A DNA stretch of 15,225 nucleotides from Deltaproteobacteria bacterium (GTDB taxonomy: Bacteria; Myxococcota; Polyangia; Polyangiales; B10-G4), in contig JAFDCW010000127.1 of the NCBI GenBank assembly GCA_019312705.1, positions 1-15,225 of the forward strand, given 5' to 3'. Shown here piece after piece: positions 7,387 to 14,470 of the stretch (positions are counted from its first letter, which is position 1; every line of letters starts with the position of its first letter). The notes below the pieces were generated by a model. That model was given only the letters and a program-made list of their open reading frames with translations, was not told the DNA's origin and ran no database searches. A program made the position numbers and the translations under genes.

Positions 7387-8597
7387 CACTCACCCTCCTC
7401 GACGAAAACCACCGCATTGATCTGAACGCTTGGCCGCTGCTCGGCGGGAGGACAGGAGTCGATGCCGACGATCGTCTGCCGCGCTGCTCCGATGCCGACC
7501 CGGTACCGCCGGAGGTCCGGTAGAAGGCCTACTATCTCCTCGCCCGCATACAACGCTTCTCCCCCGACGGAGACCTGCATGTCGACGCCGTAGGCCCCGC
7601 ACTCCGTCGGCGCGCCGGAGCAACCTTCTGCGCTCTGGGCGCCGAGAAGAAGCCCGTCATCGAGCGCCGAGAAGGAGTCCGCGGAGGCATTCACGAGCTC
7701 GACCCGCGTCTCGGGTCGCAGGCCGTCCGCGAGGCGCGTGAGCTGGAACCCTGAAGAATCGGCCTGGTCGAAGCGAACCTCATCGCCGACGACGAGGTCG
7801 AAGGCCCACATCGGGATGCAAAGGAACGAATGAATGGCCTGCCCCTCGTCGTCTTCGAAGCTCACTTCGAAGCAGCCGTCGCGGAGCATCCCGGTCCTCG
7901 CGACCTTGGCCATGGTCCCTGGCTCTACGTACTCGCCACTGTAGGCAAAGGCTGGGGCGTCCGCGGCGAGGCACGCGCTGTCATCGCCGAGGGTCGTCCG
8001 CAATGGCGAGACGATGACGGTGGGGCTGCCTCCGCTCGAGATGCGCCCGGGCACCCCCACCTCCACCCGGTTCGGAACTCCGTACGGGTCATAGAGGCCG
8101 GACGAGTGCCGAGCGACCGCGACGAGGGGCGCCGTATCGAAGAATACGACCGCGTCGGACGAGCCATCGCGCTGAACCAGAACCGCATCGCACCCTGGGC
8201 GAGGCGGCAGCCAATCCTCACCGAGGTCGAGGGCCTCCCCCGCCGCCTCGCGGGTGAGTGGGAAGTTGCGCGAGGGGTCGAGGGTGACGGTCACGCCTTC
8301 GCCAAACGCCTCCCGGGTCAGGTAGGCGCCGGGCGCTTCGCGGACTTGGTCACAGGCGAAGTCCGCCGTGACCCACCGGAGGCGCAGGTCGACGTCAACG
8401 GTGCCCCTATTGTGCAGTTGGGCCGCCGTCTGCCAATCCGGGGGCGGGATCTCGACCGTCGTGTACTCGACCGGAGGGGCACCGGTAGCCATGCAAGCAA
8501 ACGCGGCAGCAAACATGCCGACGCCCTCGACGGCGCGCTTGCTCGGCAAGGCGAGGGGCTGCGCGTCGAGGACCCACCACGCTGCCGGCAGTGCCAC
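7386..8597 (-). CDS. C-terminal part of frameshift-split membrane/exported protein
   Basis: This frame is open for 403 codons from a GTG at 8597, but that GTG is probably an internal codon. The first residues (LPAAWWVL, then VEGVGMFAAAFACMA) are two hydrophobic segments that continue the membrane part encoded in the other frame just upstream. From about residue 42 onward it is a soluble, Cys-containing, Asp/Glu-rich domain with many beta-type stretches, probably extracytoplasmic. I recognise no named domain. It is coupled to the VWA gene by TGATG. If translated alone from 8597 there is no clear SD and no normal signal peptide. It is either the second half of a gene broken by frameshift, or the downstream part of one protein of about 515 residues that needs frameshifting. 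A sequencing error cannot be excluded. Confidence 0.7.
   Translation of the reverse strand: MALPAAWWVLDAQPLALPSKRAVEGVGMFAAAFACMATGAPPVEYTTVEIPPPDWQTAAQLHNRGTVDVDLRLRWVTADFACDQVREAPGAYLTREAFGEGVTVTLDPSRNFPLTREAAGEALDLGEDWLPPRPGCDAVLVQRDGSSDAVVFFDTAPLVAVARHSSGLYDPYGVPNRVEVGVPGRISSGGSPTVIVSPLRTTLGDDSACLAADAPAFAYSGEYVEPGTMAKVARTGMLRDGCFEVSFEDDEGQAIHSFLCIPMWAFDLVVGDEVRFDQADSSGFQLTRLADGLRPETRVELVNASADSFSALDDGLLLGAQSAEGCSGAPTECGAYGVDMQVSVGGEALYAGEEIVGLLPDLRRYRVGIGAARQTIVGIDSCPPAEQRPSVQINAVVFVEEGE
7393..7400 (-). promoter_or_regulatory. Strong Shine-Dalgarno in end of upstream gene
   Basis: On the minus strand, GAGGAGGG lies 6 bases before ATG 7386, inside the last codons of the upstream gene. It picks ATG 7386 over the adjacent in-frame GTG 7389 and supports re-initiation at the TGATG junction. 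Confidence 0.7.
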
Positions 8598-8938
8598 GAG
8601 GCCCCCACGAGGCCAACCAGGCTCTCCATCGCCGTCGCCGCAGTCGGGAACAGGTTGATCGCCACGAAGGGCACCGTCGCCGCAGCGAAGGCGAGCAAGC
8701 GAGCTGGAGTTCGACGGGCTCGAAACGCTGCGGCGAACAAGACCGGCGCGACAATCATCCCGGCAAAGTCGCTCAGCTTGCCGGTGAGCGCTCCGGGCAA
8801 GACGCCGGCGCCCTTGAGCACGTGGTCATTGACTACGAGGAGCGCGAGGGCCCCCCAGAAGAGCGGATGCCGCAAGGCCCCGCGACCGGTCTCTGAGCTT
8901 CCATGCACGGCCACGGACCATTTCAAGGCTCGTGCCAA
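8318..8938 (-). pseudogene. N-terminal membrane part of split gene (frameshift near 8600)
   Basis: From TTG 8938 (first possible start after an in-frame stop at 8945-8947; GTG alternatives at 8914 and 8908; no SD) residues 23-112 are a convincing polytopic membrane protein: HPLFWGALALLVVNDHVLKG, then L-T-G-K-L-S-D-F-A-G with a hydrophobic helix, and AFAAATVPFVAINLFP. The L-x-G-K-L-S-D-F-A-G motif is one I associate with a myxobacterial membrane family of unknown function. After about residue 113 the frame turns into Arg/Ser/Pro-rich sequence without hydrophobic segments, typical of an out-of-frame tail, and stops at 8318. The matching continuation (LVALPAAWWVL...) is in another frame starting near 8600. 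The genuine coding part of this frame is therefore about 8600-8938. Confidence 0.7.
8594..8615. repeat. 11-bp tandem repeat at frameshift point
   Basis: On the plus strand CCACGAGGCC occurs at 8594-8603 and again at 8605-8614, separated by one C, so the unit is 11 bp in nearly two copies (CCACGAGGCCC then CCACGAGGCCA). It lies exactly where the membrane-protein frame must switch. Deleting one 11-bp unit joins the frames as ...SLVGLV-ALPAAWWVL. Adding one base after the GGGGGCC run (minus strand) also joins them. Confidence 0.8.
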
Positions 8939-8966
8939 GCCGTTTCACGGGATCATTCGCCGGCGT

Positions 8967-8992
8967 GCAGGGCGCCCCATGACGAGCCCTGC
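8967..8992. other. Hairpin after the VOC gene, weak terminator candidate
   Basis: GCAGGGC (8967-8973) pairs with GCCCTGC (8986-8992) across a 12-base loop, in the 118-bp spacer downstream of the VOC gene. No T-run follows in either direction, so intrinsic termination is uncertain. Confidence 0.3.
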
Positions 8993-9056
8993 GGGTACGT
9001 GCCAACGTGGGCCATCCGCCGACAACGCTCCGGATAGTCAGCCCCGGCCGCCCGTA

Positions 9057-9467
9057 TCAGAGGTAAGGGTCGTCCTTCGAGGCGATCGGTTCCCAAAGCT
9101 CGAGCTTCCGACCCTCTGGGTCGAGGATCCACGCGAAACGCCCGTTGGGTTCGTCGTCGGGCCCGCCGACGATGGTGACGCCCGCCTCGCGCAGCGAAGT
9201 CAGGAGGGCGTCGAGGTTCTCGACGCGGAAGTTGACCATGAAGCGGGCCTCGCTCGGAGCAAAGTACTCGGTGTCCTTCGCGAAGGGGCTCCAGACGGTG
9301 TAGCCGACCTCGTCGGTATCCGAGGGTTCGCGCCACTGGAACACGGCCCCGAAGTCGGTGGTATCCATGGCGAGCTTGTCTCGGTACCACGCAAGCGTCT
9401 CGTCCTTATCGGCGGTCTTGAAGAACACCCCGCCGAGGCCTGTAACCCGTCCCTTCTTGTCGCTCAT
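9057..9467 (-). CDS. VOC/glyoxalase-fold protein
   Basis: The protein has 136 residues, normal for a single two-module vicinal-oxygen-chelate protein. It starts MSDKKGRVTGLGGVFFKTAD with a helix containing L-x-W-Y-x-x-x-L (module 1). Module 2 begins around ARFMVNFRVENLDALL, continues through L-R-E-A-G-V and closes with F-A-W-I-L-D-P-E-G-R-K-L-E-L-W-E-P, the hallmark end strand whose Glu is usually a metal ligand. It is a cytoplasmic protein without a signal peptide. The family includes lyases, dioxygenases and antibiotic-binding proteins, and the substrate cannot be told from this. ATG 9467 is chosen because upstream in-frame codons are not protein-like; no SD is visible. It lies 65 bases downstream of the putative Tat lipoprotein gene. 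Confidence 0.85.
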   Translation of the reverse strand: MSDKKGRVTGLGGVFFKTADKDETLAWYRDKLAMDTTDFGAVFQWREPSDTDEVGYTVWSPFAKDTEYFAPSEARFMVNFRVENLDALLTSLREAGVTIVGGPDDEPNGRFAWILDPEGRKLELWEPIASKDDPYL

Positions 9468-9532
9468 GGAAAGTGAGTAACACAGATGTTGGCCGCGGCC
9501 GGAACGCACGACCCGGACTCAGTCTGAACACT

Positions 9533-10936
9533 TCAATCAGCGGACCAAGAGCGAAAGAGAAGGCGTGTGTTTTCTTCCCCCTCCGAGAGGCACATCGCTG
9601 CTGTCGCGGCCTCATCGCCGATGCAGGCGGACACATACGAATGGTCGAAGCAGCGCGCCCTGCCGTGGCTCTTCCAGCGACGAAGGGGGGAGGTGAAGGA
9701 ACCGGTCAGCGGGACCGGGAGGGTCCAGAGTTCGAGGGACCCATCTTCTTCGGTCGAGCGAAGGAAGTATGGCAGCCATGCGCTCTCGGCGCAGCGGATC
9801 ATCGGCAACGGCTCGAACTCCGGCGCCCGGATCTGAGTCGTTCGGGGGGCCACCGGCGCCCCCGAATGATCGAATCCGAAGAGGCCGACGGAGAGGTTGC
9901 CGTTTTCGACGAAAGACCGCCTCAACACGGACACCGATCCATCGTCGCCGAGGAGGGTACCGAGCCCGCCGAAGGGGAACTCCGGCGGAAGCGGCTGGTG
10001 GGCGCGCTCGAGGGGCCTGCCCCGGGGGCTGAGCCACGCCGTGTGCAAGTACTGACGCGGTTCGCACTCACCCTCCACCTGGCCGAGCCACCACGACGCC
10101 ACGCGATGTTCGCCCCGGACGGCGAATGCGCTTCCGATGAGGCCCTGACTCTGGCCACAGGGATGATTTATCGAATCCCAGGGGACGAGTGTGCGGTGGG
10201 ACAGCCGCGTTCCGTCGACCACGGCCAGGCGCAATCGCCGGCTCTCGCGCTCGACGACCCAAGCGGTGCCGCCGCCGGGCGTTGGGTGATGGCCGACGTC
10301 TTGCCGGGCTCCTCTCCAGCCTACCAGGCCAGCGAGGGGCTGAGCCCGGGAGAACGCGGCATGAACTCCATCCGTCACTTCGCCGTGCAGCTCGCCTGCA
10401 TCACCGAGAGCTCCAATGACCACGCTCGCATCCGATCCGAGCGTGCGCGACACCAGCTGACCTCCGCCCTCGGAGTAGACAGCGGTGAACAGAGTGACCG
10501 CATCACCGTCGGCGCTCGCCGCCATGAGGGCCAAAGGCCGCTCTGTCCCGGACACGGCATAGGAGGTTTGTCGGCGGGGGGCTCCGAGCCCCTCGTTGCC
10601 GACAGGCCGGAGGTGCACTCGCCGTGCCTCGCCCTCCACTTGGTAGACGCCGATCTCCCAGGCCCCATCGCGCTGGCGGTGCAACGCAAACGGATTGCCG
10701 TCGCCGAGGACGAGAAGCGCCGCAGCCTCGGGGTGCCCGGGCACAGGGTCCGAGGCACGCGGGGCGGCGGCTGGGGGCGTGGGCGGAGCGCGGCGACGAC
10801 GCTCGGCTGGTGATCCGCAGCCCGCCCCACCGCCAACGCACACGGCCGCGAGCACGGCCTGGATGGCAATCACGGCGGCAGCAGTGGCACCCGCGCGCAC
10901 GAGGGAGCGCCGTTGAGCGTTTGATTCGGTGAGCAC
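9533..10936 (-). CDS. Putative Tat-exported lipoprotein of unknown function
   Basis: The protein has 467 residues from GTG 10936. The N-terminus has R9-R-S-L-V-R, close to the twin-arginine pattern R-R-x-F/L-x-K, then a hydrophobic stretch (15-33) and G-A-G-C40, a possible lipid-attachment cysteine. C33 is another candidate and the lipobox is imperfect. A Pro/Ala linker (44-63) follows. The rest (65-467) is rich in short beta-type stretches spaced about 45-60 residues apart (for example ALLVLGDGNPFALHR, PLALMAASADGDAVTLFTA, HRVASWWLGQV, CIGDEAATAAMCLS), suggesting a beta-propeller-like fold; that is inference. An equally long antisense frame is Arg/Gly/Glu-rich with no signal and was rejected. 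No SD is seen at the start. Confidence 0.72.
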   Translation of the reverse strand: MLTESNAQRRSLVRAGATAAAVIAIQAVLAAVCVGGGAGCGSPAERRRRAPPTPPAAAPRASDPVPGHPEAAALLVLGDGNPFALHRQRDGAWEIGVYQVEGEARRVHLRPVGNEGLGAPRRQTSYAVSGTERPLALMAASADGDAVTLFTAVYSEGGGQLVSRTLGSDASVVIGALGDAGELHGEVTDGVHAAFSRAQPLAGLVGWRGARQDVGHHPTPGGGTAWVVERESRRLRLAVVDGTRLSHRTLVPWDSINHPCGQSQGLIGSAFAVRGEHRVASWWLGQVEGECEPRQYLHTAWLSPRGRPLERAHQPLPPEFPFGGLGTLLGDDGSVSVLRRSFVENGNLSVGLFGFDHSGAPVAPRTTQIRAPEFEPLPMIRCAESAWLPYFLRSTEEDGSLELWTLPVPLTGSFTSPLRRWKSHGRARCFDHSYVSACIGDEAATAAMCLSEGEENTRLLFRSWSAD

Positions 10937-11020
10937 CAGCCGAGCGTACCGTAGTCCTCTCGTGAGCGTCCCATCCCATGGGGCAACTACGCTGGCATGG
11001 GCGGCGCGACCTGGGCCGTT

Positions 11021-12049
11021 TCAGAAGACCCGACGGTGGCCCGACGGTTGTTCGATGCCTAGGTGGGCGTAGGCGAGGTCGGTCGCGGTTCGGCCGCGGG
11101 CCGTGCGAGCCAGATACCCCTGCTGGATGAGGTAGGGCTCGTAGACGTCTTCGACGGTATCCCGGGGCTCAGACAGGGCCGCGGCGAGGGCTTCGACGCC
11201 AACGGGACCGCCGTTATAGACGTCGATGATCACCCGGAGGAGCCGCCGGTCCATCAGGTCGAGGCCCCGGTCATCGACGTCGAGGCGGTCGAGGGCGCTG
11301 CCGGCCGTGCCCTCGTTGAGGGTGCCGTCGCCGAGGACCTCGGCGAAGTCGCGGGCCCGGCGCAGAAGGCGGTTGGCGATGCGCGGGGTGCCCCGGGAGC
11401 GCCGGGCGATCTCGAGGGCGCCGTCGTCGGTGAGCTCGACCTCGAGCAAACCCGCGCTCCGGGTGACGATCTGAGCGAGGTCCTCGGGGTCGTAATAATC
11501 GAGGCGCGCTTCGTACCCGAAGCGGGAGAGCATGGGGCTGGTGAGCAGGCCGGTCCGGGTGGTCGCCCCGACGAGGGTGAAAGGGTTGAGGGGAACCTGA
11601 ATCGCCGCCGCGTAGGGCCCGTCGCCGTGCACCACCTCGATGCGGAAGTCTTCGATGGCCGTGTAGAGGGTCTCTTCGACCACCGGAGAGAGCCTGTGGA
11701 TCTCATCGATGAAGAGCACATCCCGAGGCTCGAGCTTGGTGAGCAGGGACGCGAGCTGGCCCTTGTGCTCGATCGCCGGCCCCGAGGCGAGGGTCTGGTT
11801 CACGCCGAGCTCCTCGGCGAGGATGAACGAGAGGGTGGTCTTGCCGAGGCCCGGGGGTCCATGGAAGAGCACGTGGTCCAAGGGGTCGCCGCGATTGTTC
11901 GCGGCGGCTACGAAGACCTTGAGGTTGTCTTTGATCTTGTCCTGGCCGACGAACTCGTCGAAGCGCGATGGACGCAACGAAATGTCGTAGCGCGCGTCGT
12001 CTTGCTGGGCGACGGGGCCAACCTCCCGAGACTCCGATTCATCGGTCAT
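11021..12049 (-). CDS. ruvB: Holliday junction branch-migration helicase RuvB
   Basis: The protein has 342 residues, the normal RuvB length. RuvB is the hexameric AAA+ motor that, with RuvA, drives branch migration of Holliday junctions in recombination repair in the cytoplasm. The sequence shows L-R-P-x-x-F-D-E-F-V-G-Q, Walker [10 protein letters not shown], Walker B with D-E-I-H-R-L, sensor 1 GATTRTG, the sensor 2 region [17 protein letters not shown], and a C-terminal winged-helix domain ending G-I-E-Q-P. The arginine-finger segment reads SPMLSRFG where most relatives have SPLRDRFG; the R-F-G arginine is kept. It starts 3 bases after the ruvA stop, so the two are one operon. No ruvC is adjacent. 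Confidence 0.97.
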   Translation of the reverse strand: MTDESESREVGPVAQQDDARYDISLRPSRFDEFVGQDKIKDNLKVFVAAANNRGDPLDHVLFHGPPGLGKTTLSFILAEELGVNQTLASGPAIEHKGQLASLLTKLEPRDVLFIDEIHRLSPVVEETLYTAIEDFRIEVVHGDGPYAAAIQVPLNPFTLVGATTRTGLLTSPMLSRFGYEARLDYYDPEDLAQIVTRSAGLLEVELTDDGALEIARRSRGTPRIANRLLRRARDFAEVLGDGTLNEGTAGSALDRLDVDDRGLDLMDRRLLRVIIDVYNGGPVGVEALAAALSEPRDTVEDVYEPYLIQQGYLARTARGRTATDLAYAHLGIEQPSGHRRVF

Positions 12050-12052
12050 GGC

Positions 12053-12658
12053 TCAGCCCAAATGCCCCAAGGCCTCGCGGAGGAGCTCGCCGACCTCGCG
12101 GCCGTCCGCTTCGCCGACCGCGGCGGCTGCGAGGTTCGCCTCGGCCTGGCGGTAACCCATCTGCACCAGCGCCGCCGCCACCACGGCGAGGGGCCCCGCC
12201 GGAACAGGCGCTTCCGGAGCCGCGGCGACGAGGGCCGGCCCGTCCGCAAAGAGCGGCCCCAACTTGTCTTTGAGCTCGAGGAGCAGGCGCTCGGCGGTCT
12301 TCTTGCCGACGCCGGAGATGTTCTTGAACGGCGCGCGATCTTGCGACGCGATGGCCTGGGCGAGCTCCCGGGCGGGCAGCGCACCGAGGATGGCGAGGGC
12401 GAGCTTCGGGCCCACCCCGCTGACGCTCAGCAGGATGCGAAAGGCCTCGCGGTCGGTCGCCGACGCAAAACCGAAGAGGGTGAAGGTGTCCTGGCGCACG
12501 TGGGTATGCACGTGGAGGATCACGGCCTCGGGGGGCGGCGGAAGGCGCCCCAGGTTGCCGAGGGGCACAAACACCTCGTAACCGACCCCGCCGACGTCGA
12601 CGACGACGGACCCATCGAGGTTGTGGTCGACAACCTGCCCATGAAGACGCCCGATCAC
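12053..12658 (-). CDS. ruvA: Holliday junction DNA-binding protein RuvA
   Basis: The protein has 201 residues, normal for RuvA, the tetrameric four-way-junction binder that loads RuvB. Domain I starts MIGRLHGQVV with GVGYEVFVP. Domain II has two helix-hairpin-helix motifs, LLSVSGVGPKLALAIL and NISGVGKKTAERLLLELK. An Ala/Pro linker (about 140-158) leads to domain III (AAALVQMGYRQAEA...), which contacts RuvB. The start is GTG 12658, matching the family N-terminus. It is the first gene of ruvA-ruvB, and 51 bases separate it from a divergent lipoprotein gene, so that spacer must hold its promoter. Confidence 0.97.
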   Translation of the reverse strand: MIGRLHGQVVDHNLDGSVVVDVGGVGYEVFVPLGNLGRLPPPPEAVILHVHTHVRQDTFTLFGFASATDREAFRILLSVSGVGPKLALAILGALPARELAQAIASQDRAPFKNISGVGKKTAERLLLELKDKLGPLFADGPALVAAAPEAPVPAGPLAVVAAALVQMGYRQAEANLAAAAVGEADGREVGELLREALGHLG

Positions 12659-12697
12659 GCCGGCGATACTAAACGGACGGTCAGGTTAGGGCAACAT

Positions 12698-12702
12698 GGA
12701 GA
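12698..12702 (+). promoter_or_regulatory. Ribosome-binding site deciding start at 12710
   Basis: GGAGA lies 7 bases before ATG 12710, an optimal distance. It favours 12710 over the in-frame ATG 12737. Confidence 0.7.
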
Positions 12703-12709
12703 AAATCGC

Positions 12710-13324
12710 ATGTCGAAACGACCAAATGGACTCACAATGGAGTCTGTTGTGCTTCGAGTGGTGACTCTCACGGTTCTGATCTTCTGGTCCCTGGCCCTTC
12801 TGGCTGGCTGCGACCGGTGCGAATCGACGCCCGACCCGGCACCCGCCGCCGAGGCGACCGAGGCCACTCCCGAGAGCGGGCCCCGGTATTCGCCCTTCGT
12901 GGTCGAGGTGGTTGGCGCGGGCCTTCCCTTCGAGCACATCACCTTCAAGGACGTGGGCATGTCGGTGGCCCCGGACGACCAGGACTTCATCTACGAGACC
13001 ATCGCTCAGTCTCTCTCTGCTGCTCTCGGCGACGAACAAGGCATGAGCCTCGAGGCCCGGGTCTTGTACTCCGAAGACGCCGCGGACCCGGCTCACCACC
13101 GCGCCTGCGCCGCCCGCCACGTCTACGTCGATGTCTGGCACTCGGCGGAGAGTCCCAAGTGGGGCTACTCGCTCTGGTCCGGCTGCGGCGAGGACGACCA
13201 GTTCGCCTGGCGTGAGTTCGCCGCGTCGAGCCCCGACCCCGCATCCGTCGATCCCCTCACCCGGGACATCGCCGTGAGCCTCGGGCGAGCCCTCGAGACC
13301 GGCTGCTTCACGCGCAACTGCTGA
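12710..13324 (+). CDS. Lipoprotein of unknown function
   Basis: The protein has 204 residues. MSKRPNGLTMESVVLRVV, then a hydrophobic stretch, ends in L-L-A-G-C34, a clear lipobox. An Ala/Glu/Pro linker (38-57) precedes a globular domain (58-204) with V-V-E-V-V-G-A-G, a helix around IYETIAQSLSAALGDEQG, the strand RHVYVDVWH, WGYSLWSGCGEDDQFAWREF and a C-terminal helix IAVSLGRALETGCFTRNC. Cysteines in the last half could form disulfides. I do not recognise the family. The frame remains open far upstream across ruvAB, but only the part from 12710 has an SD and signal. It is divergent from ruvA. Confidence 0.82.
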   Translation: MSKRPNGLTMESVVLRVVTLTVLIFWSLALLAGCDRCESTPDPAPAAEATEATPESGPRYSPFVVEVVGAGLPFEHITFKDVGMSVAPDDQDFIYETIAQSLSAALGDEQGMSLEARVLYSEDAADPAHHRACAARHVYVDVWHSAESPKWGYSLWSGCGEDDQFAWREFAASSPDPASVDPLTRDIAVSLGRALETGCFTRNC

Positions 13325-13402
13325 CGTAGCCCACAGGTGGCCGCACCACGAATGTCGAAGCGAGCGAGGCTCACTGCTGTTCGGTGCATTTCGGGCCGCC
13401 TT

Positions 13403-13434
13403 CGAATCCCTGATTCGGGACGATCCAATCGTCC
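13403..13434. promoter_or_regulatory. Two adjacent tight hairpins/dyads
   Basis: CGAATC-CCT-GATTCG (13403-13417) is directly followed by GGACGAT-CCA-ATCGTCC (13418-13434). Both have perfect stems and a 3-base centre. They lie in the 151-bp spacer after the lipoprotein gene and 41 bases before the next start codon. They could be a two-site operator or paired RNA hairpins. There is no T-run, so a classical terminator is unlikely. Confidence 0.45.
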
Positions 13435-13475
13435 TCGGGCGCGGTACGAGATCTTGAGCTATCCTGTACGAAGCG

Positions 13476-14216
13476 ATGAGCGGCCTCTTGCTGCCCGACG
13501 CGGAGATTCGGGGTTTTGTCTTCGCGTCATTCGAATGGCTCCTCTCAGGCTTCGGTGGCTTGGAGCAGCTGGTTCAAGGCACGCGCCTCGTCACCCCGAC
13601 CTACCGTGACTTCCCCGTCTATCCGGGCCTCGAAGAGCAAGACCTCGTGGAGGACTACTTCGCCTTCGTTCGCGAGCACGCAGGCATCGCCCCGGAGCTA
13701 CGCTTTGAGCTCGTGGGCATGCGGCGGGGACTGCGAGACTTCCAGGAACGATTGGAGTCGGTGCCCCGGCGGCTGCCCGTCGCCTACCCCGCCGAGGCGA
13801 TCGCTGACCCCGAGCTGCTCGTGGCCTACGAAGCCCGGGGCGCGTTGCAGCATCTGATTCAGACCCTGCCGCGGTGCCCCCCGGGGGGTTGGGACATGGT
13901 CGGGCCCGCCGCCGAGGTGGCGACGGTGTTCTCGGGTTTCGGTCTCTTCCTCACCAACACCGGCCAGCGGGTCCGCCGCGGTCAGCGCCCGATCCCCCTC
14001 GGGCTCCGGGGCCGGTGGCATCTGTCCCAGCGGGCCCTCGCCTACGCCCTGGCCGTATTTGGTTGGATCAAGGAGATCCCCGACCGGCTGATCCTCAGCT
14101 ACCTCGCGCCGAACCCTCAGGCCTTCTATCGCGCGGCGGTGCGGGACCTCGGCCGTCGCGGGCCCGAGCTGACGGAGCTTCGGGGCTGCGTCGCCCACCA
14201 CGGCCCGTACCGGTAG
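13476..14216 (+). CDS. Conserved-looking soluble protein of unknown function
   Basis: The protein has 246 residues with no signal peptide or transmembrane segment, so it is probably cytoplasmic. Visible blocks are TYRDFPVYPGL (42-52), a helical stretch around LVEDYFAFVREHAG, VVFSG-type FSGFGLFLTN (about 153-162), RGRWHLSQRALAYALAVFGWIKEIP (split here across 183-207) and LAPNPQAFYRAAVRDL near the end. The balance of residues and GC-rich third positions support real coding. I do not recognise the family or a catalytic motif. ATG 13476 has no good SD. A TATCCT at 13460-13465, about 10 bases upstream, could be a -10 element giving a nearly leaderless message, but this is weak. Confidence 0.75.
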   Translation: MSGLLLPDAEIRGFVFASFEWLLSGFGGLEQLVQGTRLVTPTYRDFPVYPGLEEQDLVEDYFAFVREHAGIAPELRFELVGMRRGLRDFQERLESVPRRLPVAYPAEAIADPELLVAYEARGALQHLIQTLPRCPPGGWDMVGPAAEVATVFSGFGLFLTNTGQRVRRGQRPIPLGLRGRWHLSQRALAYALAVFGWIKEIPDRLILSYLAPNPQAFYRAAVRDLGRRGPELTELRGCVAHHGPYR

Positions 14217-14470
14217 ATTCGCCTGAGCCGCAGTGCCGCAGCGCCGACGCCGAGCCACGGCCCATAGCGCTAGCAGACACGCCGCGAGGGGCATGCGGAG
14301 GGCCGGACCGGCGCACCGGCTTCGACTACTTGCGCTTCTACCGCAACCTCGCCTTCGAGCTCGCCGAAATGGGCTACTGATCGGGCGCGGCAAGGTTCCG
14401 CACTGAGCCCTGAATTCTTGATGAGCGGTTCTCTTCGAGAACCGGGTGACGTCCGGGTAACCTGCGCCCC
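14217..14470. other. Spacer with a coding-like 19-residue tail
   Basis: No complete gene is seen in these 254 bases. The frame ending TGA 14378-14380 has a stretch (14321-14380) reading FDYLRFYRNLAFELAEMGY with almost all third positions G or C and protein-like composition, but the same frame upstream is Arg/Pro-rich and has no plausible start. It could be the end of a gene whose body was lost, or chance. A tight dyad at 14426-14444 follows. Confidence 0.35.
14426..14444. promoter_or_regulatory. Perfect dyad upstream of ion-channel gene
   Basis: CGGTTCTC (14426-14433) and GAGAACCG (14437-14444) form a perfect 8-bp stem with a 3-base TTC centre, 26 bases before the channel ATG. It may be an operator or a hairpin in the 5' leader; no T-run follows. 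The role is inference. Confidence 0.45.

Noticed and set aside
7830..9476. Plus-strand open frame of 548 codons
   Set aside because: It is antisense to the split membrane protein and the VOC gene, is Arg/Gly-rich and has no recognisable domain.
9473..10813. Plus-strand open frame of 446 codons opposite the Tat-type lipoprotein
   Set aside because: Composition is Arg/Glu/Gly-heavy with no signal or motif; the minus-strand frame has an export signal and balanced composition.
11063..12709. Upstream in-frame extension of the lipoprotein gene across ruvA-ruvB
   Set aside because: This stretch is antisense to unmistakable RuvA and RuvB; the SD and signal peptide place the real start at 12710.
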